This document shows, one piece after another, positions 7,228-14,528 of a stretch of DNA of 16,913 nucleotides (within the stretch, counting starts at the first letter, position 1; each line of letters starts with the position of its first letter). The position numbers were made by a program, and so were the translations under genes. Below the pieces are notes generated by a model. It saw nothing but the letters and a program-made list of their open reading frames with translations. It had not been told where the DNA came from and ran no database searches. This stretch comes from Maribacter sp. (GTDB taxonomy: Bacteria > Bacteroidota > Bacteroidia > Flavobacteriales > Flavobacteriaceae). The DNA lies in the NCBI GenBank assembly GCA_018679695.1, contig JAHHKH010000054.1, forward strand, positions 1 through 16,913, in the 5' to 3' direction.

Positions 7228-9573
7228 ATGGATACTAGAAAAGATAAATTCCCGCACGGTATTCCTGGCCACAATCTAAGTGAAATAGAAAGGGAAATCC
7301 CTATTGAAGAGCCACCAGCTTGGCCTATTAACAAGGAGTTGAAAGTAATCGGTAAAAGGGTGTCCAGAATAGATGCCCATGATAAAGTGACAGGGAAGGC
7401 AAAGTTTACCTCGGATATGAAACTGCCAGGTATGCTTTATGCCAAAATGTTACGGTCCAATGTACCTCATGCAGAAATCACAGGTATTGATATAAGTAAA
7501 GCAAAAAGTCTTCCAGGGGTACATGCCATTCACCTTATTGAAAATGCCCCGAAAGAGGGAGAAGAAAACAAGGGTAGTAAATATCCAATGGTGAAGTATG
7601 CGGGTCAACCACTCGGAGGAGTCGCTGCGGAGAGCTTGGAAATAGCCAAAGATGCGATTAAGTTGATTGAAGTCAACTATCAGATAAAGCCTTTTGTCAT
7701 TGATATGGAAAAGGCTATGGAAATTGGTGCGCCTATTGTGTTTGATGTACCAATTGAACAGCAGGCAGATGGTGGGGATGTAGGCGAAGTACATGATGGA
7801 AGTAAAGGTAAAGGCAATGTAAGAGGCCCATCTACAAGTAGCTTTTTTGGTGGACCAAGAGGTGATCTTGCAAAGGGTTTTGAAGAAGCGGAGGTAGTTG
7901 TGGAAAATACGTATCGCACTCAAGTTCATACGCATATGCCATTAGAGACACATGGCGTGGTTGTCGACTGGAAAACAGACGTAATGACCGTTTATGCATC
8001 TACCCAAAATACTGCAAACGTAAGAAATGAGATGGCGAGTATCTTTAATCTACCTAAAAGTAAAGTAAGGGTTGTATGTGAATATATGGGCGGTGGATTT
8101 GGCGCAAAACATAGCGCTGGAAGTTATGGGCCTATGGCGGCAAATCTTGCTAAAAAAACTGGGCGCCCAGTTTGGCTCATGTTAGACCGAAAAGAAGAAC
8201 ACATAGCTGAAGGGAATAGACCCAGTTCAATACAATACCTAAAAATAGGAGCGAAGAAAGACGGTACTTTGACAGGCATTCAACAACGTTCACATGGGAC
8301 CGCAGGAGTTGGACTAGGTGCCGGTGTTGGTCGGATCGCCCAAGTGCTTTATCCCTGTCCTAATTTTGCTACAGAACAATACGATGTCCTGACCAATGCG
8401 GGGCCTGGAGCCGCTTGGCGCGCACCTGGAAATGTTCAAGGCGCTTTTGGGTTGGAACAGGCAATTGATGAATTAGCCGAAAAATTGAATAAGGATCCAT
8501 TAGAGTATAGGGATCTGATTGATAAAAGTGAAGTGAGAAAGGTAGAGCGCCAACGTGGGGCTGCGCTTTTTAATTGGTCGCGACGTCAACCTGCAGGAAG
8601 TGGGAAAGGTGTTGTAAGGAAAGGACTAGGAGTTGGTCAATCTACATGGCCACGATTTGTAACCCTTGATTCTTCCGTGGAAATTAAAATACATAATGAT
8701 GGAGGCGTTGAAGTTCGTTCTAGCGTCCAGGATATAGGTACCGGTACCAAAACCATTCTTGCCCAGGTAGTTGCCGAGGAAATGGGATTACAGGTAAAAG
8801 ACATAAAAGTCAATATAGGGGATACGTTTTTCCCTGTAGGACCTGGTTCCGGTGGAAGTGTCGTGACAGGTTCCATTACACCTCCGACCCGTAATGCAAC
8901 TTTTGAAGCCAAAAAAGAACTATTGAAACTTGTTGCAAAAAAATGGGAAACAGATTCCTCAGAATTGTTTATCAAGGACGGTAAGGTAGGTCATAAAAAT
9001 GATGCCAAATTGAATATGGCATTTAAGGAAGCAACCAAATTAATGCGGACAAGCCAAATTAGTAAAACCGCAAGTCGTTCTGACGATTATGGTGGCTTTC
9101 AGCAACCTTGGGGGTTGGCCTTCGGCGATTTGGGATCGGTTCAGTTTGCAGAAGTTAGCGTCAATACCGATACGGGATTCGTTAAGGTCGATAAGATAGT
9201 TGCAGCGCATAGTTGCGGTAGACCACTGAATACCGGTCAATTGGAAAGTCAGATCAATGGAGGGGTTATCCAAGGTGTGTCTTATGCATTATATGAAAAT
9301 CGGGTTATTGATAAGGCAACAGGGCACATGGTGAATGCCAATGTGGATCAGTATAAAGTACCATTTTCGATGGAAATCCCTGAGATCGAAACCTTAATCG
9401 TTGAAGAGTACTCAGCGCGGTCGTCAACTGATGCATATGGAATAGGTGAGCCGGCAAATATTGCAACGGCAGCTGCTATTGCCAATGCCGTTTATAACGC
9501 TATTGGGGTTAGGATCTATGAAATACCCATTACTCCATCAAGCATTCTTAAAGCATTAAAAAAAGTCTCTTAA
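7228..9573 (+). CDS. Xanthine dehydrogenase-family molybdopterin-binding catalytic subunit (PaoC/YagR-like)
   Basis: Catalytic subunit that hydroxylates the substrate at the Mo centre. It has 781 residues from the ATG at 7228. The frame also has a Met at 7168, but that would read through the end of the 2Fe-2S gene, so 7228 is chosen. An N-terminal a/b hammerhead domain begins near residue 45 (RIDAHDKVTGKAKF). The molybdopterin domains contain GGGFGAK (288-294), a WRAPG motif with R398, and VVTGSIT. The catalytic Glu is E741 in YGIGEPAN, the usual GxGEP position. A Gly/Ser-rich insertion at about 183-215 precedes the cofactor domains. There is no signal peptide; in PaoABC-type enzymes this subunit is exported folded with the Tat-tagged small subunit. 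No MoCo-loading chaperone (PaoD/XdhC) is encoded in the window. The family is certain, the substrate unknown. Confidence 0.93.
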   Translation: MDTRKDKFPHGIPGHNLSEIEREIPIEEPPAWPINKELKVIGKRVSRIDAHDKVTGKAKFTSDMKLPGMLYAKMLRSNVPHAEITGIDISKAKSLPGVHAIHLIENAPKEGEENKGSKYPMVKYAGQPLGGVAAESLEIAKDAIKLIEVNYQIKPFVIDMEKAMEIGAPIVFDVPIEQQADGGDVGEVHDGSKGKGNVRGPSTSSFFGGPRGDLAKGFEEAEVVVENTYRTQVHTHMPLETHGVVVDWKTDVMTVYASTQNTANVRNEMASIFNLPKSKVRVVCEYMGGGFGAKHSAGSYGPMAANLAKKTGRPVWLMLDRKEEHIAEGNRPSSIQYLKIGAKKDGTLTGIQQRSHGTAGVGLGAGVGRIAQVLYPCPNFATEQYDVLTNAGPGAAWRAPGNVQGAFGLEQAIDELAEKLNKDPLEYRDLIDKSEVRKVERQRGAALFNWSRRQPAGSGKGVVRKGLGVGQSTWPRFVTLDSSVEIKIHNDGGVEVRSSVQDIGTGTKTILAQVVAEEMGLQVKDIKVNIGDTFFPVGPGSGGSVVTGSITPPTRNATFEAKKELLKLVAKKWETDSSELFIKDGKVGHKNDAKLNMAFKEATKLMRTSQISKTASRSDDYGGFQQPWGLAFGDLGSVQFAEVSVNTDTGFVKVDKIVAAHSCGRPLNTGQLESQINGGVIQGVSYALYENRVIDKATGHMVNANVDQYKVPFSMEIPEIETLIVEEYSARSSTDAYGIGEPANIATAAAIANAVYNAIGVRIYEIPITPSSILKALKKVS

Positions 9574-9583
9574 AACTAAAGAA

Positions 9584-10603
9584 ATGAATAAATTTAGTTG
9601 GTATGAAGCCAAATCAATTGAAGATGCTCTTCAACAAGTTAATTCGACGGTATCTGAAGAGCTATATCAGCATACTAATAAAGCAACGGTTTTTAAATCT
9701 GGCGGAATAGATGTTTTCGACTGGGTAAAGGAAGGCTTGCTTCAACCCCAAAAAATCATCAATATTCGCAATATTCCCGGACTTGATAAAATCAATTTCG
9801 ACAGTAAAAAAGGATTGCGCATAGGATCCAATGTTACCTTAGCTGAATTGGCGTCAAATGCAGAAATCAAGGAGAATTATTTGGCACTTCATCAAGCCGT
9901 GAACCATGCCGCTACTCCCCAGCTACGGAATATTTCTACCTTGGGAGGAAATATCGCCCAACGGAACCGATGTTGGTATTTTCGTTCTACGGATCATGAC
10001 TGCTTCCGTAAAGGAGGCGATCGTTGTTTTGCACGCCATTCAGAAAATGGTGAAAATGAAAACCATGCCATCATTGATAATGGTTCATGTGTAAGCGTTC
10101 ATGCTTCGTCTATATCTACTGCGCTCATGGCTTTTAATGCCAATGTCGTTATAATTAATAGTGAGGGAGAGAAGAAAACAGTGAGTATGGATGACTTCTT
10201 CGTTACCGCATCAAAGGATCTTGCTATGGAAAACATACTCCAGGCAAAGGAAATAATAACAGAAATTAGTATTCCAGCTCCTGCTAAAAACACCAAAAGT
10301 GCTTATATCAAGCAAGTCGCCCGCGAATCATATGACTGGTCGCTTGGGGATGTGGCAGTAGTTGCCGAGGTTTCTGGGAACAATACCTGTCGTTCAGCGA
10401 GTATTGTATTAGGGGCCGCTGCGCCGGTGCCTTATCGATCTAAGGAAGCACAACAAGCTATGGAAGATAAGACAATTAATTCTGAAAATGCAACTGCAGC
10501 GTCCAAAGCAGCTATGAAGATAGCACGCCCATTGACCAAAAATGGGTATAAGGTTCCGCTGTTTGAAGCAACCATTAAACAGGCCATTTTAGAAATTTCT
10601 TAG
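9584..10603 (+). CDS. Xanthine dehydrogenase-family FAD subunit with extra Fe-S loop (PaoB/YagS-like)
   Basis: Medium subunit, 339 residues, FAD_binding_5 followed by a CO dehydrogenase flavoprotein C-terminal domain. The FAD-binding segments are visible at FKSGGIDVFDWV (37-48) and STLGGNIAQR (118-127). Directly after the latter is an insertion with four cysteines, C130, C140, C148 and C169, starting RCWYFR. In E. coli PaoB an equivalent insertion holds a [4Fe-4S] cluster not found in ordinary xanthine dehydrogenases, so this enzyme is probably of the PaoABC type with three Fe-S clusters. Ten bases separate it from the molybdopterin gene and two bases from the downstream five-Cys gene. It has no signal peptide, as expected for export with the small subunit. 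The gene order is 2Fe-2S, Mo, FAD, whereas paoABC is 2Fe-2S, FAD, Mo. Confidence 0.92.
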   Translation: MNKFSWYEAKSIEDALQQVNSTVSEELYQHTNKATVFKSGGIDVFDWVKEGLLQPQKIINIRNIPGLDKINFDSKKGLRIGSNVTLAELASNAEIKENYLALHQAVNHAATPQLRNISTLGGNIAQRNRCWYFRSTDHDCFRKGGDRCFARHSENGENENHAIIDNGSCVSVHASSISTALMAFNANVVIINSEGEKKTVSMDDFFVTASKDLAMENILQAKEIITEISIPAPAKNTKSAYIKQVARESYDWSLGDVAVVAEVSGNNTCRSASIVLGAAAPVPYRSKEAQQAMEDKTINSENATAASKAAMKIARPLTKNGYKVPLFEATIKQAILEIS

Positions 10604-10605
10604 CG

Positions 10606-10836
10606 ATGGATGATAACAAATCGAATATACAGGGCATATGCAAATTTCTACGCGCTCGAAACCCATATGGGATGATGGAAGGAGGGGAACATCCTTGGCT
10701 TTTGTTGGATGATGCCAATACCATATGCTGGTGTATAAATTCTGCTGGCGCAATGGGTCCAGATAATGGAATGGTATCCCCACGGTATTGCAGAGAGGAA
10801 AGGAGTTGTTTTATGGCCCAGGATTCTGAGCTTTGA
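10606..10836 (+). CDS. Small five-Cys protein encoded in the molybdenum hydroxylase operon, unknown
   Basis: 76 residues, ATG two bases after the stop of the FAD subunit gene, so almost certainly cotranscribed and coupled. I cannot assign a family. It has cysteines at 12, 41, 43, 62 and 68 (C-x28-CxC-x18-C-x5-C), an EGGEHPWLLLDD stretch at 25-36 and GPDNG at 51-55. The spacing suggests a metal or Fe-S site, or disulfides. There is no signal peptide, so it is probably cytoplasmic unless it is exported with the enzyme. Possible roles are assembly or cofactor-maturation factor, or an electron-transfer partner; none is shown by sequence. Open frames on the opposite strand (10589-10783, 10648-10881) look like shadows. 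I prefer this frame because of its position and coherent motif content. Confidence 0.7.
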   Translation: MDDNKSNIQGICKFLRARNPYGMMEGGEHPWLLLDDANTICWCINSAGAMGPDNGMVSPRYCREERSCFMAQDSEL

Positions 10837-10912
10837 TATTCGCAGTTTTTGTGACTTCAAGGATTTGGCAATCACCACCAATAAATCGAAGTATTCGGGC
10901 TAAATCCGGAGG

Positions 10913-11206
10913 CTATTCTTCTTCAATTGTAAAATCTGGTATGGCCTCTGGGTCATCATCATCAAATTCTTCATAATCGTCCTCATCGTAATTGGCCATT
11001 GTTACTTCAAGTTTGGCACTTATTTTCACCAAGTATTTTGTATCCGTCGTTAACACCTCAACAGCTTCCATTTTATCCCCATTGGCATTCTTAAAGGAAA
11101 TGATGTCCCGATCATCATAACCATCAGGATATCTTTCCACCAATAACCTAAGTACTTCAGGTGTGAGTTTTTTAAAATCTACTATAATCCTTTTTAAATT
11201 ATCCAT
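10913..11206 (-). CDS. Small acidic-tailed protein, unknown function
   Basis: 97 residues, no signal peptide. The first two thirds look like a small mixed alpha/beta domain (LKRIIVDFKKLTPEVLRLLV, then YPDGYDDRDIISF, then a strand-rich part). The last 25 residues are very acidic, with runs of Asp and Glu (DEDDYEEFDDDD at about 74-85). Acidic tails like this can mimic nucleic acid or contact basic proteins, but no function should be assigned from it. I do not recognise the family with certainty. It is a single gene, convergent with the hydroxylase operon and divergent from the exported protein gene at 11289. Confidence 0.75.
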   Translation of the reverse strand: MDNLKRIIVDFKKLTPEVLRLLVERYPDGYDDRDIISFKNANGDKMEAVEVLTTDTKYLVKISAKLEVTMANYDEDDYEEFDDDDPEAIPDFTIEEE

Positions 11207-11288
11207 AATTAGTGGGATAAATTTATAACATCAATCATTTTATAAAATTAGAATAAATATTTCTTAAATTAGACAGTAAACAAGCCTA

Positions 11289-12023
11289 ATGAAAAATTCT
11301 TTAATTTCTAGATGTAGTCTGTCAGTTTTTTTGTTAGTACTAGGTTATTCCTGTTATGCGCAGATCAATCCCAATGTTTATACTTCAAAACAGGAAAAAG
11401 ATGGGAAATCGGTAAAGCATGAATTGAAAATAGATGGCGATTATTTGACCCATACTGTATATGAAATAAAACCTGCAAAATTCATAAAGACCTTAGGAGG
11501 TTTTTACAAAATAGAAGATGGAGCCATTAATGTTCAGCTTGAATTCAATTCCAATTTCGAAAATGATTCCATTACACAATTGCACTATAAATTTGAAATG
11601 GGTAAGGATGTTCTAAAACTCCATTTGGATGATAAACTTGAGTTCAAAGCTGCTAAGGGCTTAGTACAAGAACTCGATGGCAAATGGCTTTTTGGTACAA
11701 GAGGTCCAGATAAAGGTCAGGAAAGACGAGGGGATAGCAGACCGAGGAAAACTTTGAAATTTCTTCAAAACGGAAGATTTCAATGGATTGCCTACAATAC
11801 CGAAACCATGAAATTCTTTGGTACAGGTGGCGGTTCCTTCACTTCGAAGGATGGGGTTTATCAGGAAAATATTGAATTTTTCTCCAGGGATAATTCCAGG
11901 GTCGGGGCAGAACTCAAATTTGAGTATGGATTAAAGGGCAATGATTGGCATCACCAAGGCAACAATAGCAAGGGGGAACCTATGTACGAGATTTGGATGA
12001 GAAGACAGGCCAGCGGTGGGTAA
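11289..12023 (+). CDS. Exported beta-rich protein with two similar halves (lipocalin-like)
   Basis: 244 residues with a Sec signal peptide (basic start, hydrophobic residues 11-19, likely cleavage after CYA at 22-24, mature Gln). The Cys in GYSCYA does not sit in a good lipobox, so it is probably not a lipoprotein. The mature protein seems to consist of two related beta-rich units, about 30-120 and 130-240. A stretch at about 66-110 (containing GGFYKIEDGAINVQLEF) can be aligned with about 176-221 (containing GGSFTSKDGVYQENIEF). The second half has the strong pattern LKFLxNGRFQWIAYN, which resembles small lipocalin-like domains of exported Bacteroidota proteins. The ligand is unknown. It has its own upstream region of 82 bp shared with the divergent acidic-protein gene. 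Confidence 0.75.
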   Translation: MKNSLISRCSLSVFLLVLGYSCYAQINPNVYTSKQEKDGKSVKHELKIDGDYLTHTVYEIKPAKFIKTLGGFYKIEDGAINVQLEFNSNFENDSITQLHYKFEMGKDVLKLHLDDKLEFKAAKGLVQELDGKWLFGTRGPDKGQERRGDSRPRKTLKFLQNGRFQWIAYNTETMKFFGTGGGSFTSKDGVYQENIEFFSRDNSRVGAELKFEYGLKGNDWHHQGNNSKGEPMYEIWMRRQASGG

Positions 12024-12071
12024 TCAGTTTTCAATCTTATTTATTGGGACTTGAACCTCAATTTTGACTTG

Positions 12072-12143
12072 TAGCCCCGGCAAGAATCGAACTTGCATCT
12101 AAAGTTTAGGAAACTTCTATTCTATCCATTGAACTACGGGGCC
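12072..12143 (-). tRNA. tRNA-Arg (CCU anticodon)
   Basis: The reverse complement folds as a full cloverleaf of 72 nt without encoded CCA. Acceptor GGCCCCG pairs with CGGGGCT (first pair G-U), discriminator A. The D stem GTTC/GAAT has loop AATGGATA. The anticodon stem GAAGT/ACTTT carries the seven-base loop TTCCTAA, giving anticodon CCU (Arg, AGG codons). The variable loop is four bases, AGAT. The T stem GCAAG/CTTGC carries loop TTCGATT. It is a single tRNA gene, not in a cluster. Confidence 0.95.
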
Positions 12144-12266
12144 AATATGTCAAAATGCAATCCAGAAATAATGTAGCAGGCTAAAACTTGAAAGCTAAAC
12201 CAGCAATGCATCAAGAGGGTAAAAATAGCATATTTTTTAAGAGTCTTAAAACTGCAATGCACAAAA

Positions 12267-12300
12267 TTGGAGCACCTTACGCAATAGTTATATATATTTG
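12267..12300 (+). promoter_or_regulatory. Bacteroidota-type promoter upstream of the DUF4434-AGE-FAD genes
   Basis: A TTG (-33 element) at 12267-12269 is followed after 23 bp by TATATTTG at 12293-12300, an exact match to the TAnnTTTG -7 consensus of Flavobacterium and Bacteroides. The spacing is at the long end of the accepted range. Transcription would start near 12307, leaving a leader of about 30 nt before the ATG at 12339. Confidence 0.55.
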
Positions 12301-12338
12301 ATGATATAAGTATTCCGCATTCGTTAAATTGACCATTT

Positions 12339-13271
12339 ATGCGTATTACAGGTACATTTCTGGATGAGATCAGCCACGATATCCCCCATCAAAATTGGGG
12401 AGCAAAAGAGTGGGATGCTGACTTTGCACATATGAAAAAGTTGGGCATCGATACCGTGATAATGATTCGTTGCGGTTACCAACAATTCTTGACGTATCCC
12501 TCGGCTTATTTGATCGATAATCATGGATGTTTTAACCCTCCCATTGATTTAGTACAACTTTTTTTGGACCTTTCCGAAAAGTATGGTATGACCTTTTATT
12601 TTGGCATCTACGACAGTGGCAAATATTGGGTTTCAGGAGATATGCGTGATGAAATTGATAGTAATCTTTTCGTTGTTGAAGAGGTTTTCCAAAAATATGG
12701 ACAGCATAGGAATTTTGGAGGCTGGTACCTCAGCCTTGAACTCAGTAGAAAAACAAGAAATGCAGTTAGATCGATAGCCAAATTAGGTAATCATTGTAAA
12801 GCCGTTAGTGGAGGATTACCTGTATTGATTTCGCCATGGGTGGCTGGAAAAAAAGCGGTCTTGGCAAATTCCGATCAAATAACAAAAAGCACCTTTATTT
12901 CAATCCAAGAACACGAACGCGAATGGAACGAAATCCTCGATGGCATCAAAAACAGTGTGGACATTGTCGCCTTTCAAGATGGACATGTCGATTATAATGA
13001 ATTGGAAGCCTATTTAGCTGTGAACAAGAACTTGGCCGACACCTATGAAATGGAATCATGGACCAATTCTGAATCATTTGACAGGGATATGCCCATTAAA
13101 TTTATGCCCATCAAATTCGAGAAAATGCTACTCAAATTGGAAGCTGCAAGAAAAGTAGGATGCACCAAGGCGATAACATTTGAATTCTCTCACTTTATGA
13201 GTCCACAATCGGCATATATTCAAGCACACAACCTTTATGATCGATACATGGAATATTTCAAAATCCGATAG
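12339..13271 (+). CDS. DUF4434 family protein, putative glycoside-hydrolase-like TIM barrel
   Basis: 310 residues, no signal peptide, so probably cytoplasmic. The N-terminus (ITGTFLDEISHDIPHQNW at about 3-20, then WDADFAHMKKLGIDTVIMIR) is the hallmark of DUF4434, a family of Bacteroidota proteins expected to form a TIM barrel related to glycoside hydrolases. E134 in WYLSLELSR sits at the end of a predicted barrel strand and is a candidate acid/base. F212-D214 in VAFQDGH and E238/E240 in TYEMESW lie at later strand ends and are candidates for the second carboxylate. The activity is not established. It is the first gene of a likely unit with the AGE epimerase (86 bp downstream) and the FAD enzyme, which supports a carbohydrate role. 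Confidence 0.8.
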   Translation: MRITGTFLDEISHDIPHQNWGAKEWDADFAHMKKLGIDTVIMIRCGYQQFLTYPSAYLIDNHGCFNPPIDLVQLFLDLSEKYGMTFYFGIYDSGKYWVSGDMRDEIDSNLFVVEEVFQKYGQHRNFGGWYLSLELSRKTRNAVRSIAKLGNHCKAVSGGLPVLISPWVAGKKAVLANSDQITKSTFISIQEHEREWNEILDGIKNSVDIVAFQDGHVDYNELEAYLAVNKNLADTYEMESWTNSESFDRDMPIKFMPIKFEKMLLKLEAARKVGCTKAITFEFSHFMSPQSAYIQAHNLYDRYMEYFKIR

Positions 13272-13357
13272 TATTGATTCAGGAAGGCAAAGCGGAAAGT
13301 GTTTTCCAGAGCGATGCTGTTCTCTATTCGAATCAAGATAAAAGGGAAGAAAGAGTA

Positions 13358-14512
13358 ATGAAGAAATACGCTGCTATATATAAAAACGAGCTCCTTAAGG
13401 AGGTCATCCCTTTCTGGGAGGTTCACTCCCTTGATATCGAACATGGAGGTTACTTTACTTGCCTAACAGCTAATGGAGAAATATTCGATACCGATAAATT
13501 TACTTGGCTTCAGGCCAGACAGGTTTGGATGTTCTCAAAATTCTATCAAGTTATTGAACCAAAGGAAAGATGGAGGGAAATTGCACTTTTGGGAGCAGGG
13601 TTTTTGGAAAAGCATGGTCGAGATCCATTGGGCGATTGGTACTTTTCCTTAAATCGGAAAGGGCAGCCATTGGTACAACCCTATAACATATTTTCGAATT
13701 GCTTTGCGGCAATGGCTTTTGGTACTCTATATCGGATTACATGTGAGGAACGGTATGCTGAAATTGCCTTGACCACATTTCAAAATATTCTAAAACGACA
13801 AGAGAATCCGAAAGGAACTTATACAAAAACCTATCCGGGAACCCGCGATTTTCAGAATTTCGCGCTGCCCATGATTCTGTGCAACCTTTCAATGGAATTA
13901 AGGGATTTGTTGGATGTTGGGCAGGTAGAGCGTCTAAGCGATACGATTATCTCTAAAATATTTAATCAATTTTACCATAAGGAAAGTGGTCTGGTATTGG
14001 AAAATATTTCATTGGAAGGGGAACTTATTGATAGTTTTGAAGGGAGATTATTGAATCCGGGCCATGCGATCGAGGCTATGTGGTTTATTATGAATTTGGG
14101 CATCCATAAAAAAAATGATGCCATGATCAAGAAAGCAGAACAGATTATGTATCAACAATTGGAACATGGTTGGGATAATAAACACGGTGGCATTTTTTAC
14201 TTTATGGATTTTAAAGGATACCCTCCCCAACAATTGGAACACGACCAGAAACTATGGTGGGTACATTTGGAAACCCTGGTCGCCTTGGCGAAGACCTATG
14301 CTTATAATCAAAGCCCAAAGGCTGCGGAATGGTTCGAAAAAGTACATGACTACACTTGGAATCATTTTCGGGACAAAGAGCATGGAGGGGAATGGTTTGG
14401 GTACCTAAATCGACAAGGTAAGGTAAACTTGCCTCTTAAAGGCGGCAAATGGAAAGGTTGCTTTCATGTTCCCCGTGCCTTAATGGAGGTTTGGAAAACG
14501 CTTGATACTTGA
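13358..14512 (+). CDS. AGE family epimerase/isomerase (N-acylglucosamine 2-epimerase type)
   Basis: 384 residues forming an (alpha/alpha)6 barrel; family members epimerise or isomerise sugars at C2, for example GlcNAc/ManNAc. The start is ATG at 13358, preceded by the purine-rich GGGAAGAAAGAG. The frame is open back to a TTG at 13274, but that extension does not look like family sequence. Candidate catalytic residues are R54 (RQVWMF), H236 (GHAIEAMW), E305 (HLETL) and H370 (CFHVPRAL). Their spacing closely follows the Arg/His/Glu/His set I recall for the cyanobacterial GlcNAc 2-epimerase. HGG motifs at 29-31, 276-278 and 342-344 and WW at 300-301 also fit. Length is normal for the family. It lies 16 bp before the FAD enzyme gene. 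A sialic-acid role is possible, but no nanA or transporter is visible, so the substrate stays open. Confidence 0.88.
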   Translation: MKKYAAIYKNELLKEVIPFWEVHSLDIEHGGYFTCLTANGEIFDTDKFTWLQARQVWMFSKFYQVIEPKERWREIALLGAGFLEKHGRDPLGDWYFSLNRKGQPLVQPYNIFSNCFAAMAFGTLYRITCEERYAEIALTTFQNILKRQENPKGTYTKTYPGTRDFQNFALPMILCNLSMELRDLLDVGQVERLSDTIISKIFNQFYHKESGLVLENISLEGELIDSFEGRLLNPGHAIEAMWFIMNLGIHKKNDAMIKKAEQIMYQQLEHGWDNKHGGIFYFMDFKGYPPQQLEHDQKLWWVHLETLVALAKTYAYNQSPKAAEWFEKVHDYTWNHFRDKEHGGEWFGYLNRQGKVNLPLKGGKWKGCFHVPRALMEVWKTLDT

Positions 14513-14528
14513 TGAGTTTATGGAATCA

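Noticed and set aside
7450..7935. 161-codon open frame on the minus strand inside the molybdopterin subunit gene
   Set aside because: It lies wholly within a well-conserved catalytic gene in the opposite direction and its translation shows no domain, so it is a shadow frame.
8637..8975. 112-codon minus-strand frame inside the molybdopterin subunit gene
   Set aside because: Same reason: it lies opposite conserved molybdopterin motifs and has no recognisable product.
12144..12266. Search for an integration remnant or attachment repeat next to tRNA-Arg
   Set aside because: No integrase gene and no direct repeat of the tRNA 3' end were seen in the window.
13089..13118. Tandem pentapeptide MPIKF-MPIKF in the DUF4434 protein with only synonymous base differences
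   Set aside because: It could be a slippage duplication, but a PI-x-F-x-PI pattern may be native to this family; without an alignment I cannot claim a recent event.
13274..13357. Upstream TTG start adding 28 residues to the AGE epimerase
   Set aside because: The extra residues do not resemble the family N-terminus, and the ATG at 13358 has a purine-rich site just before it.
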